A stretch of DNA of 64,000 bases from CAUZFZ01 sp963579025 (GTDB lineage: Bacteria; Planctomycetota; Planctomycetia; Planctomycetales; Planctomycetaceae), in assembly GCA_963579025.1 (NCBI GenBank), contig CAUZFZ010000017.1:27642-91641 (forward strand), written 5' to 3'. A program made the position numbers and the translations under genes. This document shows, piece by piece, positions 8,901 through 17,031 of this stretch (position 1 is its first letter; every line of letters begins with the position of its first letter). Under the pieces are notes generated by a model. That model saw only the letters and a program-made list of their open reading frames with translations, searched no databases and was not told the DNA's origin.

Positions 8901-11900
8901 ATCCTGTGCCTGCTGTCGTTCGTCGAGCTCCACGGAACGCGACTTCAGTTCCTGGTCGTCTGCGTCGAGCTTCTGTCGCGCCTCATGGAGGGCATTCTGC
9001 TGTGCTTCGAGTTCCTGCAAATCTTCGTTGAGCTTCATCCGCTGCTGGTCGGCGGCCTCTCGATCCGACTGGACCTGTTCGCGATCATGTTCAACCTGAC
9101 GCTTTGAGCGAGTCAGCTCAGCTCGGTCGTTCGCGATCGACTCGCGATCCCACTCCAGTGACTGCTGCCTGTCTGCGAGTTCGGTCTCGACCGATTCCAG
9201 TTCGGCCTGACACCCGTCCAGATTTTTCTGGCGGATGTCGAACTCGTCATTGTGTCGGTCCTTGTCGCCTTCGAATTCTTCTGATCGGTTCGCCAGGACT
9301 TTCCGGTCCTGATCCAACCGTTTGAGTTCCTCGGCGATCAGTTCGCGTTCCGCCTGCAGCTCGCCAGTCTGTCGCTGGTGTTCGGTCTCGGATTCCTGCT
9401 GTTGAACAGTGAGCTGTGCCTGTGCGTCCTCGGCCTGTTCATGAAGCTGAGAAAGCTCGGTCCGCTGCGACTCACGCGCGGCGTCTTCTTTCAACAGTTC
9501 TTCGCGGCGATCTTCGACTGCCTGCCGGTCAGACGAGATTGATTTGCGGGCTTCTTCGACAAGCAGCTCACGAGACTCGAGGTCAATCCGCAGCTCGTCC
9601 ACTTCCGCTACCTCGATATCGATTGCCTGTCGATCCAGTTCGAGTCGCGCCTCGAGTTGTCTGAAGCCTTCTTCCTTCTTCGCCCACTCGGTTTCGAGTT
9701 GTTCGATCTGCAAACGTTTGCCATCCAGTTCCTCGAAATGCCTTTTCAGGTCCTCGCGTTCATCTGCCAGTTTCTTCCGCTGAGTCTCCAGTCGAGTGAC
9801 ATCATCCTCGACTTCATTTCGCTGCTGTTGCAGGCCGACGCGATCGACTTCGAAGGCCTGGCGGGACGCATCGATACCCGAGTACTCGGTATCGATCCGC
9901 TGACGCTCGTCTTCCAGTTCGGCACGCCGCGATTCGAAGTCGGCCTCGTTGCGTCGGAGTTCCGCCTGAGTCTCCTGCAGTTTGCGGCGGTCACGTTCCA
10001 GCCGCTCCCGGTCCGCTTTCAGTGTGCGGTGGTACTCATCCAGAGCGGACTGCGCGGTCTGGTACGCCTGCGACTTTTCTTCCAGTCGAGTCCGGTCGGA
10101 ATCGAGCCCGGCCGTCTTGTCCTGCAGTTCGCTACGTTCCTGATCGACCGCCGCACGCTCAGCTTCCAGGCGGGCTTCCTGTTCGGCCAGTTCCTGTTGC
10201 TTCGATGCGAGTTCCTCGCGACTGGCATCGACCTGCCGCTGCATCTGATCCAGTTCCGCCTGTTCGTCGCGGCACTTTGCGATCTGCACTGTCAGCTCGC
10301 CGCGTTCTTCAGAGATCGTCAGTTCGCTGGATTCGAGCCGCTCACGCAACTCGGCGAGCTGTTCGCGTTCCGCCTTGCGGTCCTTCTGCTCACGTTCGAG
10401 CGCCGCCCGGTCCTGCTGGAACGCGCTCGTCTGTTCGAGCAATTCGAGCTGCTGTTCCGCGAGTTTCGAGTTCTCTTCCTGCAGCCGCAGCTCGTCCTGC
10501 ACGAGCTTTTGCTTCGATGATTCGATGTCTCCTTCAGTCGTCGTCGTACTCTCCGCCAGTTGTTGCAGACTTTCACGCTGCCGGGCCAGTTCTTCCTGTT
10601 CGCTCTTGAGTTCCCGCTGCGATGCTTCGATCGTGGCACGCAACGCAGTCAGCTGACTTTCCTGCGACGCGATCTGCTGTTCGCGATCCTGCAGTTCCGT
10701 CTTCAGCCGCCGCTGCCGGTCTTCGGTCTCCTGAGTTTGTTTTTCCAGTTCGTCCGCGTTGAGATGAAACCGCTGGTCCCACTCGCGTTCTTTGTGCTCG
10801 AACTCGCGCTGCTGCTCTTCGAATTCCTGCTGCTGCCGCGTCAAGGTCTGCTCGAGCGCGTTTGCCCGCAGGATTCGTTCACGCAGTGAACCGCTCTGTT
10901 CGTCAAACTCAGACTGCCGCGTTTCCACTTCGGCTTCGCGGCTGGTCAGCGATTCTTCCAGTTCACGAGACTTTACCTCCAGCTCCTGCTGCTGCGTCTC
11001 GATCTCAGCCCGCTGCGTGTCGAGCTTCTGCTGCGTTGCGTCGGAGTCGCGAGTCTGTTCCGACAGGTTCGCTTCCTGTGACTTCAGCGCTTCGTCACGT
11101 TCTGCCAGTTCCGCCTTCTGCTTCTGGAGTTTCGATTCCAGATCGAGCAACCAGCGTTCCTGTGACGACGTATCGTCCGAGCGGCTTTCGACTTCGCTCA
11201 GTTTATTCGTCAGTTCGTTCTCACGCTCGGCCAGCTCTTGAGTTCGCTTGTTGAGAAACTCGTCCTTTTGTGCGGCTTCCGCCAGCCGGGCCTCCAGCGA
11301 GGATCGTTGTGATTCGAGCTGTTCCTGCCACTGACTGATGTCCGCGTTGTACCGTTCGATCTGCCCGCGCAGCGTTTGCTCACGCTGTTTCATCGACTCG
11401 GCCAGTCGCTGGAGCTGCTCGCGATAGGCCTGATGCTCGTCATCACCGCCATCCAGGTCGGCGGTCTGCTGCGTCAGCTTCAGAAGTTGTGCGTCCAGCT
11501 CCTGCTCGCGTTGCCGCAGGTCTTCATCCTGACGGGCGACGCGTTTCTCTTTCTCGTCCAGAAGCGTCAGACGACTGTCCGCATCGATTTGCCCACGAGA
11601 GACGGACGTCTCCCGCTCCTCGAAGTCCTTCCGTTGCTGTTCCAGATCTGCCTGCTGGACTTCGATCTGCCGACGCAGACTTTCCAGTTCCGCACGTTCC
11701 GAATTCAACAGCACGCGCGCCGCGGACGTGTCCGCGTCATTCAGCTGACCACCGTCGGCCATATTCTCCCGCAGAGCCTGCAGTGCTTCCCGCTGACGGT
11801 CCAGTTCCTGCTGCTGCTGTTCGAACTCCTGACGACGCGAATCGATCTCCGACTGCTGGCTGTGGAATCGAGTACGCAGCCGTTCCAGTTCGTCCGTCTG

Positions 11901-12731
11901 GACTTTGAATTCCTTGCGCTGGTGATCGAGTGCGAGTTCCTTGTTGGCCAGCTCGGCCTTCTTTCGATCCAAACCATGCTCACGATCGCGGAACTCCTCT
12001 TCCCGCTCCTGCTGAGTTTTGCGCGCCTCGTCAATTTCCGCGCGAATCCGGCTCAGTTCGTCTTTCTGTTCCTGCAGGTCGTCGCCCTGGCCAGTCAGCG
12101 TCTTGAGCTGTTCGTCGAGTTCTCGCGCGGCCACTCCGCCCTGCTCGCGTGCCGATAGTTCCTGAAGCTTGGCATCCAGTTCGTCAAATCGTTGATCGAG
12201 TTCCTGTTCTCGGGTGACCAGAGTCTGCTCGCGGTCATCAAGTTCCCGGGCATCATCTGCCAGCCGATTCTGCTTCTGGCTCAACTGCACTCGTTTCTGC
12301 TTCAGTTCGCCCTCGGGAGAGCCCAGGACGTCGACTGAGACGCCTTCACCTTCATCGCCGAACGCCGTCTCGATTTCGTGAGATTCCGCAGGTCGCAGCC
12401 GGAACTCGGCCGGGCCGATCGCCACTCGGTCGCCTGGCATCAATTCCGTTGTCTCGCGCACCGGGCGGTCGTTAAGCCATGTGCTGGCGCCGTATTCCTT
12501 CAGAATCGTACTTTTGGGTCCGGATGTAATCAGAACGTGCTGAGGATCCACACTCTGGGCGCGAACCGTCAATGTGCAGGCGCGGGACGATCCGATCGTG
12601 CACTCTGTCCCGGGCAGCAGGAGGATCGCCTGCAGCCCGAGGTGCTGTTGCACTGGCTCGATGACCAGGACCTCTCGGACCGGCCGAATCGATCGGACGA
12701 CGTTCTGTGGAGTCTGGAACTGTTCTGCCAT
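5943..12731 (-). CDS. Giant FHA-domain coiled-coil membrane protein
   Basis: About 2262 residues from ATG 12731 (MAEQFQTPQN...); an upstream in-frame ATG at 12812 would add a 27-residue basic extension and is less likely. Residues about 20-115 form a forkhead-associated (phosphothreonine-binding) domain with ECTIGSSRACTLTV, DPQHVLI and LNDRPV. Residues about 145-1700 are an almost unbroken coiled coil rich in Glu, Gln, Arg and Leu. An acidic, low-complexity region follows, then two hydrophobic segments near residues 2145-2190 (CVSMGMGGAYL and YGWAAMLIGLVAIVELL) and a short polar tail. This suggests a long rod anchored in the membrane at its C-terminus with a phosphopeptide-reading head. Function unknown; a scaffold role in envelope or cell organisation is inference. 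Confidence 0.85.
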   Translation of the reverse strand: MAEQFQTPQNVVRSIRPVREVLVIEPVQQHLGLQAILLLPGTECTIGSSRACTLTVRAQSVDPQHVLITSGPKSTILKEYGASTWLNDRPVRETTELMPGDRVAIGPAEFRLRPAESHEIETAFGDEGEGVSVDVLGSPEGELKQKRVQLSQKQNRLADDARELDDREQTLVTREQELDQRFDELDAKLQELSAREQGGVAARELDEQLKTLTGQGDDLQEQKDELSRIRAEIDEARKTQQEREEEFRDREHGLDRKKAELANKELALDHQRKEFKVQTDELERLRTRFHSQQSEIDSRRQEFEQQQQELDRQREALQALRENMADGGQLNDADTSAARVLLNSERAELESLRRQIEVQQADLEQQRKDFEERETSVSRGQIDADSRLTLLDEKEKRVARQDEDLRQREQELDAQLLKLTQQTADLDGGDDEHQAYREQLQRLAESMKQREQTLRGQIERYNADISQWQEQLESQRSSLEARLAEAAQKDEFLNKRTQELAERENELTNKLSEVESRSDDTSSQERWLLDLESKLQKQKAELAERDEALKSQEANLSEQTRDSDATQQKLDTQRAEIETQQQELEVKSRELEESLTSREAEVETRQSEFDEQSGSLRERILRANALEQTLTRQQQEFEEQQREFEHKEREWDQRFHLNADELEKQTQETEDRQRRLKTELQDREQQIASQESQLTALRATIEASQRELKSEQEELARQRESLQQLAESTTTTEGDIESSKQKLVQDELRLQEENSKLAEQQLELLEQTSAFQQDRAALEREQKDRKAEREQLAELRERLESSELTISEERGELTVQIAKCRDEQAELDQMQRQVDASREELASKQQELAEQEARLEAERAAVDQERSELQDKTAGLDSDRTRLEEKSQAYQTAQSALDEYHRTLKADRERLERDRRKLQETQAELRRNEADFESRRAELEDERQRIDTEYSGIDASRQAFEVDRVGLQQQRNEVEDDVTRLETQRKKLADEREDLKRHFEELDGKRLQIEQLETEWAKKEEGFRQLEARLELDRQAIDIEVAEVDELRIDLESRELLVEEARKSISSDRQAVEDRREELLKEDAARESQRTELSQLHEQAEDAQAQLTVQQQESETEHQRQTGELQAERELIAEELKRLDQDRKVLANRSEEFEGDKDRHNDEFDIRQKNLDGCQAELESVETELADRQQSLEWDRESIANDRAELTRSKRQVEHDREQVQSDREAADQQRMKLNEDLQELEAQQNALHEARQKLDADDQELKSRSVELDERQQAQDALVADLEGREEQLQSEKTQLESQIEQLSGDREQLELRDAQLQAELQKLESDRECFDEQQHELDSAREELDRELNATTKDRDELKQQREQLNQTQTQLESERGEVSAERARLALEQARVESQYAKLEAEKTRIDADLARVETEKAEVAADRQHIDALKKKLELLETQLGDAKSALNEDREAMQQRVEELNGEHADVRGERHRVETDKVQLAEQNSQFVEREHDLTTRLESALAELKVEREQRDADRQRAAELEQQILTGGGDPTEAQQELLNRVEASLSDLQNERVNRDDERQRLAQMEQRLAAEQAQLAETRTRVATDGEQIQSYRLSVSAREDELSSLQMRLTQKDMELNSLREELQIEHQNVESQMSQIGTGREKLKSDWERLDSERNKLVTQNHDVSLQARDLAGRLEHAIEELQAERQAREQERRRARDLESRVQAGQYEMQEVRQSSVSERQRLANRKRELAKKESEIRGATRSLDANREGLQAQLAVMTQKLERLLSERSQLDARREQLSGNFDDNDESSVKARLELAMEELAYERRARNVERQQLNAMASQFSAVKEQLTQEQSRYLDVLNNVLGDDDGIDGVLDESINPADVERTIDLDVSAEALFDDIFDEPDAEGLSAELQQQVDEIESQVEALRDERGETARHLAEASDAFDQDPTDKVGNRKRDPAADGNLPAGSEEPDSWHSQDESHAETTGNLFGGQKVENVPTNAVPVTELADKAQDAGDGEAEQLKAFRTLLASMFGMKKKANPAESPDSSDQADESASAVHDDLSIEEPLETTKPAWADSVAPTGPEIDRSSARAGWRDEATTDDAKSKETALVKQRELAQRMTISSLRNVANESARNALTTHSQGKLKRKMWLDGTLACVSMGMGGAYLTQDLGQEYSWSTYGWAAMLIGLVAIVELLRTFLRWNRANNYQRAGQGHGSTLDARYQRFIQDHEAYSGMRVPEPVWSNDEDDSSVEIVDSEDVDAPVS

Positions 12732-13025
12732 GGCAATCACCAGAGAGACTCGGACGGTGCATAGACACGCACGGCGCAACAAGCGGAGTTTTTGCCGTAT
12801 GGGGATATACAACGTGCAGCCAGGCAGTCAAAAAGCGTCCGGCTGTCTGACCGGCAAAGTCGGAAAACCTGGGCCGCACAGCACGATCGCACCCCGGGTA
12901 GCGGGAATGGCAACATGTTGCGATTCGGAAACACACCGGGGAACTCTCGCGAACGGTTGAACGTCTGAGTACAGTCACAAATCAACTTCGCGACATCTTC
13001 ACGTCACGCACACCCGGGCCTCGCC
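12732..13025. other. Divergent promoter region
   Basis: 294 bases between the divergent FHA coiled-coil and beta-helix/RTX genes; both promoters should lie here. No gene, strong hairpin or clear promoter consensus is seen. Confidence 0.5.
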
Positions 13026-16000
13026 ATGCGTCCATTTGGTTCCTTCAAGTCCATCGCCCGCCAGCGCCGAAAGAGACCGGCACGGGCAGAGCGGCTCGAA
13101 GCACGTGCGCTGCTGGCGACTTTTAGCGTCAACTCACTGGTCGATACTGTCGACACGGACCCCGGCGACGGAGTCGCGATTGACGCGTCTGGCAACACGT
13201 CGTTGCGTGCGGCCGTGCAGGAAGCAAACGCACTGGCCGGCGAAGACATGATCATCCTGCCCGCCGCTCTCCTTCCGATTCAGCTCTTCATCGCTGGGCG
13301 CGGCGAGGACATGGCAGCGACTGGCGACTTGGATATCACGGATGACGTGACGATCGTCGGTGCAGGGGCCGGCGATACGATTGTGGACATCGAGCGACAG
13401 GACCGCATCTTCGACATTCATCCGGGCGTCACCGCGGAACTGTCTGGCATGACCATTCGCGACGCGCGTGTGAATAGCAGCACGGAAGACGGGGGAGCCG
13501 TTCGGAACCGGGGAACTCTGACAATTGTCGACAGCACGCTCACTCTGAACGACTCGGCAGGGGGCGGCGGAGCAATACTGAATGAGGCGGGGGCAACCCT
13601 GACGATCACTCGCAGTCTGCTCGATCAGAATACTGCCAGTGGCGTGCGCGGTGGCGGTGCCTTGTTGAACCGTGGCACAGCGACCATCGATCGGTCAGTA
13701 CTGGACCGCAACACCGGCTCGGTGCTTGGTGGCGGCATCATGAATACCGGGACTGGCGATCTCACAGTGATCGGCACGGAGCTGACGTCCAATCGGACAA
13801 GCAGCGCACAGAATGGCGCTGGCCTCTTCAACGCCGGCATCGCCGACGTATCGCACAGCACATTTCATCTGAATCAGGCGGCGAATGGTGCCGCCATCTA
13901 TGTTTCTGGTGGTGGCAATGCCGTCCTGCGTCTCACGAACTCCACACTGTCGGGTAATTTCGCGTTTGGACGCGGTGGCGGCATTCATGTCGCTGACCCT
14001 GGCGACGATGTCCTGATTCGGCTGTCGACTATCACCGAGAACTTCGCGTCGGCTGGCGGCGGCGGTTTGTTTACGGTTGGTGACATCGGTCTCTCGGGTT
14101 CGATCGTCGCGGGGAACACGACGTCCGGTACGCTCGGCGTGTCTCAGATCGACGGGCAGATTAATAGCAACGGTTTCAACCTGCTGGGTACGACGGTGAC
14201 GGGGCAGACCGGGGACGACATCATCGCAGCCGATCCTGTACTGGATTCGCTCAAGCGAAACGGTGGACCGACGCGCACGCATCGTCCGCTGTCCGGCAGT
14301 CTGGCAGTTGACAATGGACATCCATCGGACACTTCGCTGCTGGATCAACGGTTCTTGCCTCGTCCGCGTAACATTTCCGGCGGCCTCGGCGCACCGGACA
14401 TCGGTGCCTACGAAGTACAGCCGTTCGCTTACTCGCCCGATCTGACCGATCTTCGTGTGCGGCTCAACGGTCAGGACTTCGAGATTGTCAACGAGTCTGA
14501 CGGCACCGTTGTGCAGACGACTCCGTTCAACCCGGATATCGAGATCATCATCACCGGCACCGACGGTAACGACTCGCTGATCGTCGACTTTTCCGGCGGC
14601 GATCCCGTCCCGGTCGACGGATTGACATTCGACGGAGGGGCCGGCAGCGACTCGCTGACTCTGATCGAGGGATTGCTGACGACAATCACGCACACCTACA
14701 CAAACGCAACAGACGTCGACATCGCGCTCGATGACGGCAGTGCCGTTCGAGTCGTGTCGGGTATCGGGCTGACGGATCTGACGGACGGCCTGTTGGCGAC
14801 CGGTCGGGTGTTCAATTTCGGCGACGGCAATGACGTCGTGGAACTCGATGACGATGGCATTGTCGGCAGTGTCAGCATGCAGCTCACCAGTAGTCTGACC
14901 ATCCCTCAAGTGAACTTTCGCAATCCGGATGCGACACTGGTTATCAACCTCGGAGACGGCAACGACGACCTCACGTTTGCCGGCACTGATGGAGACTACA
15001 CTGGATCGCTGCGGGCGAACGCAGGGCCTGGTGATGACCGGTTGGATGCCAGTGCATTGACGGTCGGGGCAAGCCTGCAGGGCGATGGTGGCGCGGACAC
15101 TCAAATCGGCGGGAGCGGCGACGACACGCTCAATGGAAACAGCGGATCCGATTCACTCGTGGGAGGCGATGGGAACGATCGCATCCTCGGCGGATCCGAC
15201 CGCGACGTATTGATCGGTGGGGCAGGCGACGACGAGCTGCGAGGTCAGGGGAGCGTTGACGACTCGCTGACCGGTGGCCTGGGCGATGATGTGCTGGACG
15301 GAGGCAACAACGACGGTAGTGGCAACGACGTGCTGATCGAGCAACACAACGTCGCGGAGCTGACGCTGACGGAAACGTCACTGACGGGTCTGGGCAACGA
15401 CACCCTGATCGGTATTCGCAAGGCCTATCTTTTTGGCGGTGCTGCCGCGAATCGGATGGATGCGTCGGCGTTTCCATTTTTCGCCCTGCTGCGGGGTGCT
15501 GGTGGGGCGGATGAACTGATCGGTGGAGCCGGCCGAAACGTCCTGATCGGCGGCGCCGGCAGAGACACCCTGACGGGCAACGGTGGAAGAGACCGATTGC
15601 GCGGCGGCGGTCTGAGCGATGTGCTGGACGGAGGCGCCGGTGTCGACACCTTGCTGGGACATGCCGGCAGAGACACGCTGACGGGCGGCGAAGGCAATGA
15701 TCGACTGATCGGCGGCCCTGGAATTGACACGCTCATTGAGTCAGCCGATGCCGACATCACAGCGACTCGGACCAGACTGACCGGGGTCGGGACTGACGTA
15801 CTGCGGCAGATCGAGCGACTCAGTCTGACCGGAGGTCCCGGAGACAATCGGCTCGATGTTTCACAATTCGACCGTCCAACCACGGTCGACGGTCAGGGCG
15901 GCAACGACACGATCATCGGCTCCGCCGCGGCCGACACTCTGTCGGGAGGCGAAGGCGACGATTCCATTCTCGGACGAAATGGAAACGACCAGCTTTTTGG

Positions 16001-16352
16001 CGGGATCGGCGACGACACTCTTAATGGTGGAGACGGCAACGACGTCCTTGATGCCGGCGCCGGCAACGACGGACTCTCGGGCGGAACGGGCAGTGACCAG
16101 TTAGTGGGCGGTGACAACAGCGACACGCTTTATGGTGGAGACGGCGACGACGCCCTGTCAGGCGGGGCTGGCGATGACACGGTCCAGGGCGGTCTCGGCG
16201 ATGACGCCGTAAATGGCGACGCCGGTGCGGATATTTTAACGGGCGGGATTGGCGACGGAGTGGCCCAGGGCGGAGACATCTTCGACACTCCCGGCGAATC
16301 CGACGAATTCTTCAGCCTGAACCCAGTGCCCGACTGGGTAGACCAGGTGTAG
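13026..16352 (+). CDS. LEPR-XLL, CSLREA-type beta-helix and RTX repeat protein
   Basis: 1108 residues. The basic N-terminus leads to RLEARALLATFSV (residues 23-35), the LEPR-XLL-type motif, immediately followed by a CSLREA-like segment (TSLRAAVQEANAL). Residues about 75-450 are a right-handed beta-helix of polymorphic-outer-membrane-protein type (repeats such as GGGAILNEAGATLTITRSLL and GGGIHVADPGDDVLIRLS). From about residue 690 onward there are tandem RTX nonapeptides (GGxGxDxLx), which bind calcium. The end (GESDEFFSLNPVPDWVDQV) does not closely match the tail shared by the three RTX paralogues at 28-41 kb, and the M-x3-[P/S]-W start is absent. A secreted or surface adhesin-like protein is likely. 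Confidence 0.85.
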   Translation: MRPFGSFKSIARQRRKRPARAERLEARALLATFSVNSLVDTVDTDPGDGVAIDASGNTSLRAAVQEANALAGEDMIILPAALLPIQLFIAGRGEDMAATGDLDITDDVTIVGAGAGDTIVDIERQDRIFDIHPGVTAELSGMTIRDARVNSSTEDGGAVRNRGTLTIVDSTLTLNDSAGGGGAILNEAGATLTITRSLLDQNTASGVRGGGALLNRGTATIDRSVLDRNTGSVLGGGIMNTGTGDLTVIGTELTSNRTSSAQNGAGLFNAGIADVSHSTFHLNQAANGAAIYVSGGGNAVLRLTNSTLSGNFAFGRGGGIHVADPGDDVLIRLSTITENFASAGGGGLFTVGDIGLSGSIVAGNTTSGTLGVSQIDGQINSNGFNLLGTTVTGQTGDDIIAADPVLDSLKRNGGPTRTHRPLSGSLAVDNGHPSDTSLLDQRFLPRPRNISGGLGAPDIGAYEVQPFAYSPDLTDLRVRLNGQDFEIVNESDGTVVQTTPFNPDIEIIITGTDGNDSLIVDFSGGDPVPVDGLTFDGGAGSDSLTLIEGLLTTITHTYTNATDVDIALDDGSAVRVVSGIGLTDLTDGLLATGRVFNFGDGNDVVELDDDGIVGSVSMQLTSSLTIPQVNFRNPDATLVINLGDGNDDLTFAGTDGDYTGSLRANAGPGDDRLDASALTVGASLQGDGGADTQIGGSGDDTLNGNSGSDSLVGGDGNDRILGGSDRDVLIGGAGDDELRGQGSVDDSLTGGLGDDVLDGGNNDGSGNDVLIEQHNVAELTLTETSLTGLGNDTLIGIRKAYLFGGAAANRMDASAFPFFALLRGAGGADELIGGAGRNVLIGGAGRDTLTGNGGRDRLRGGGLSDVLDGGAGVDTLLGHAGRDTLTGGEGNDRLIGGPGIDTLIESADADITATRTRLTGVGTDVLRQIERLSLTGGPGDNRLDVSQFDRPTTVDGQGGNDTIIGSAAADTLSGGEGDDSILGRNGNDQLFGGIGDDTLNGGDGNDVLDAGAGNDGLSGGTGSDQLVGGDNSDTLYGGDGDDALSGGAGDDTVQGGLGDDAVNGDAGADILTGGIGDGVAQGGDIFDTPGESDEFFSLNPVPDWVDQV

Positions 16353-17031
16353 GTCGGACGGAGCGAACGCGCAGCTCGGCCGCAGCCACTTGGAACCACT
16401 CGATCTCGCCACTCTGCGTGGTTTCCTCGGGGCCGGCCAAAATCTGGTAACTTCGGCTACACCGCAAAACACGACTGACACAGCACTACGCTGGGTCGCG
16501 CAGGTGATTACCGAAACAGGCGGCAACTCTGCTGTGCACACAGGGCCCCGCAGCGGAAAGAGGTCGCGTCTCGTTGCTCTCCCGGCCTCCCATAGCTGCG
16601 CCATGCCGGTTTCAGAGCAACCGTCCCCACCCCGTTGGCAATCCCAGCCTCACGAAGCGGCAATCAACGAGGGCCACCCTGCGAAGACGGCTGGGTGCAC
16701 TTGGCGAAGGACTTCGGCCGCCTGTTCCGCCCTGCGGCAGACTCGCCCGTGAGCCTGTCGAGTGAAGCCACGCGTCGCGAGCGTGCCTGGCTGCACGGGA
16801 CACGCTGTGGTCAGAATATATTCATCGAGCCGGCCTGATCGATCCGCATTCGTCTGACTCACGTTTCACAATTGGCTACCTCGAAAAATGGGTGGGAGCT
16901 ATCGTGCCACTCGGCGCGAGCCAGCCTGCTGGATTGGGCATCTGCGATCTGGTCTACTCTTAATCGTCCGCATTCTGCGGCCTGTTCACAGCCCGAACAG
17001 ACTCGCCGGGCCACGCTCATATCCCGGAACA
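16353..17031. other. Long intergenic region without recognisable gene
   Basis: 679 bases between the RTX gene and the STAND gene. An in-frame extension of the STAND ORF from 16888 and several short ORFs exist, but none has protein-like character or a good ribosome-binding site. It presumably holds the STAND promoter; no RNA gene is recognised. Confidence 0.5.

Noticed and set aside
9657..10520. Plus-strand open frame of 287 codons inside the FHA coiled-coil gene
   Set aside because: Mirror of Glu/Gln/Arg/Leu codons of the coiled coil, giving a Leu/Phe/Gln-rich nonsense product. Several similar frames exist along 5.9-12.7 kb.
13695..15104. Minus-strand open frame of 469 codons in the beta-helix/RTX gene
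   Set aside because: Antisense to Gly/Asp-rich repeats, whose complement lacks stops. No start site or family features.
15130..16250. Tandem GGxGxD-coding DNA seen as a possible minisatellite or CRISPR-like array
   Set aside because: The repeats are in frame, diverged and non-palindromic, encode RTX nonapeptides, and have no uniform spacers.
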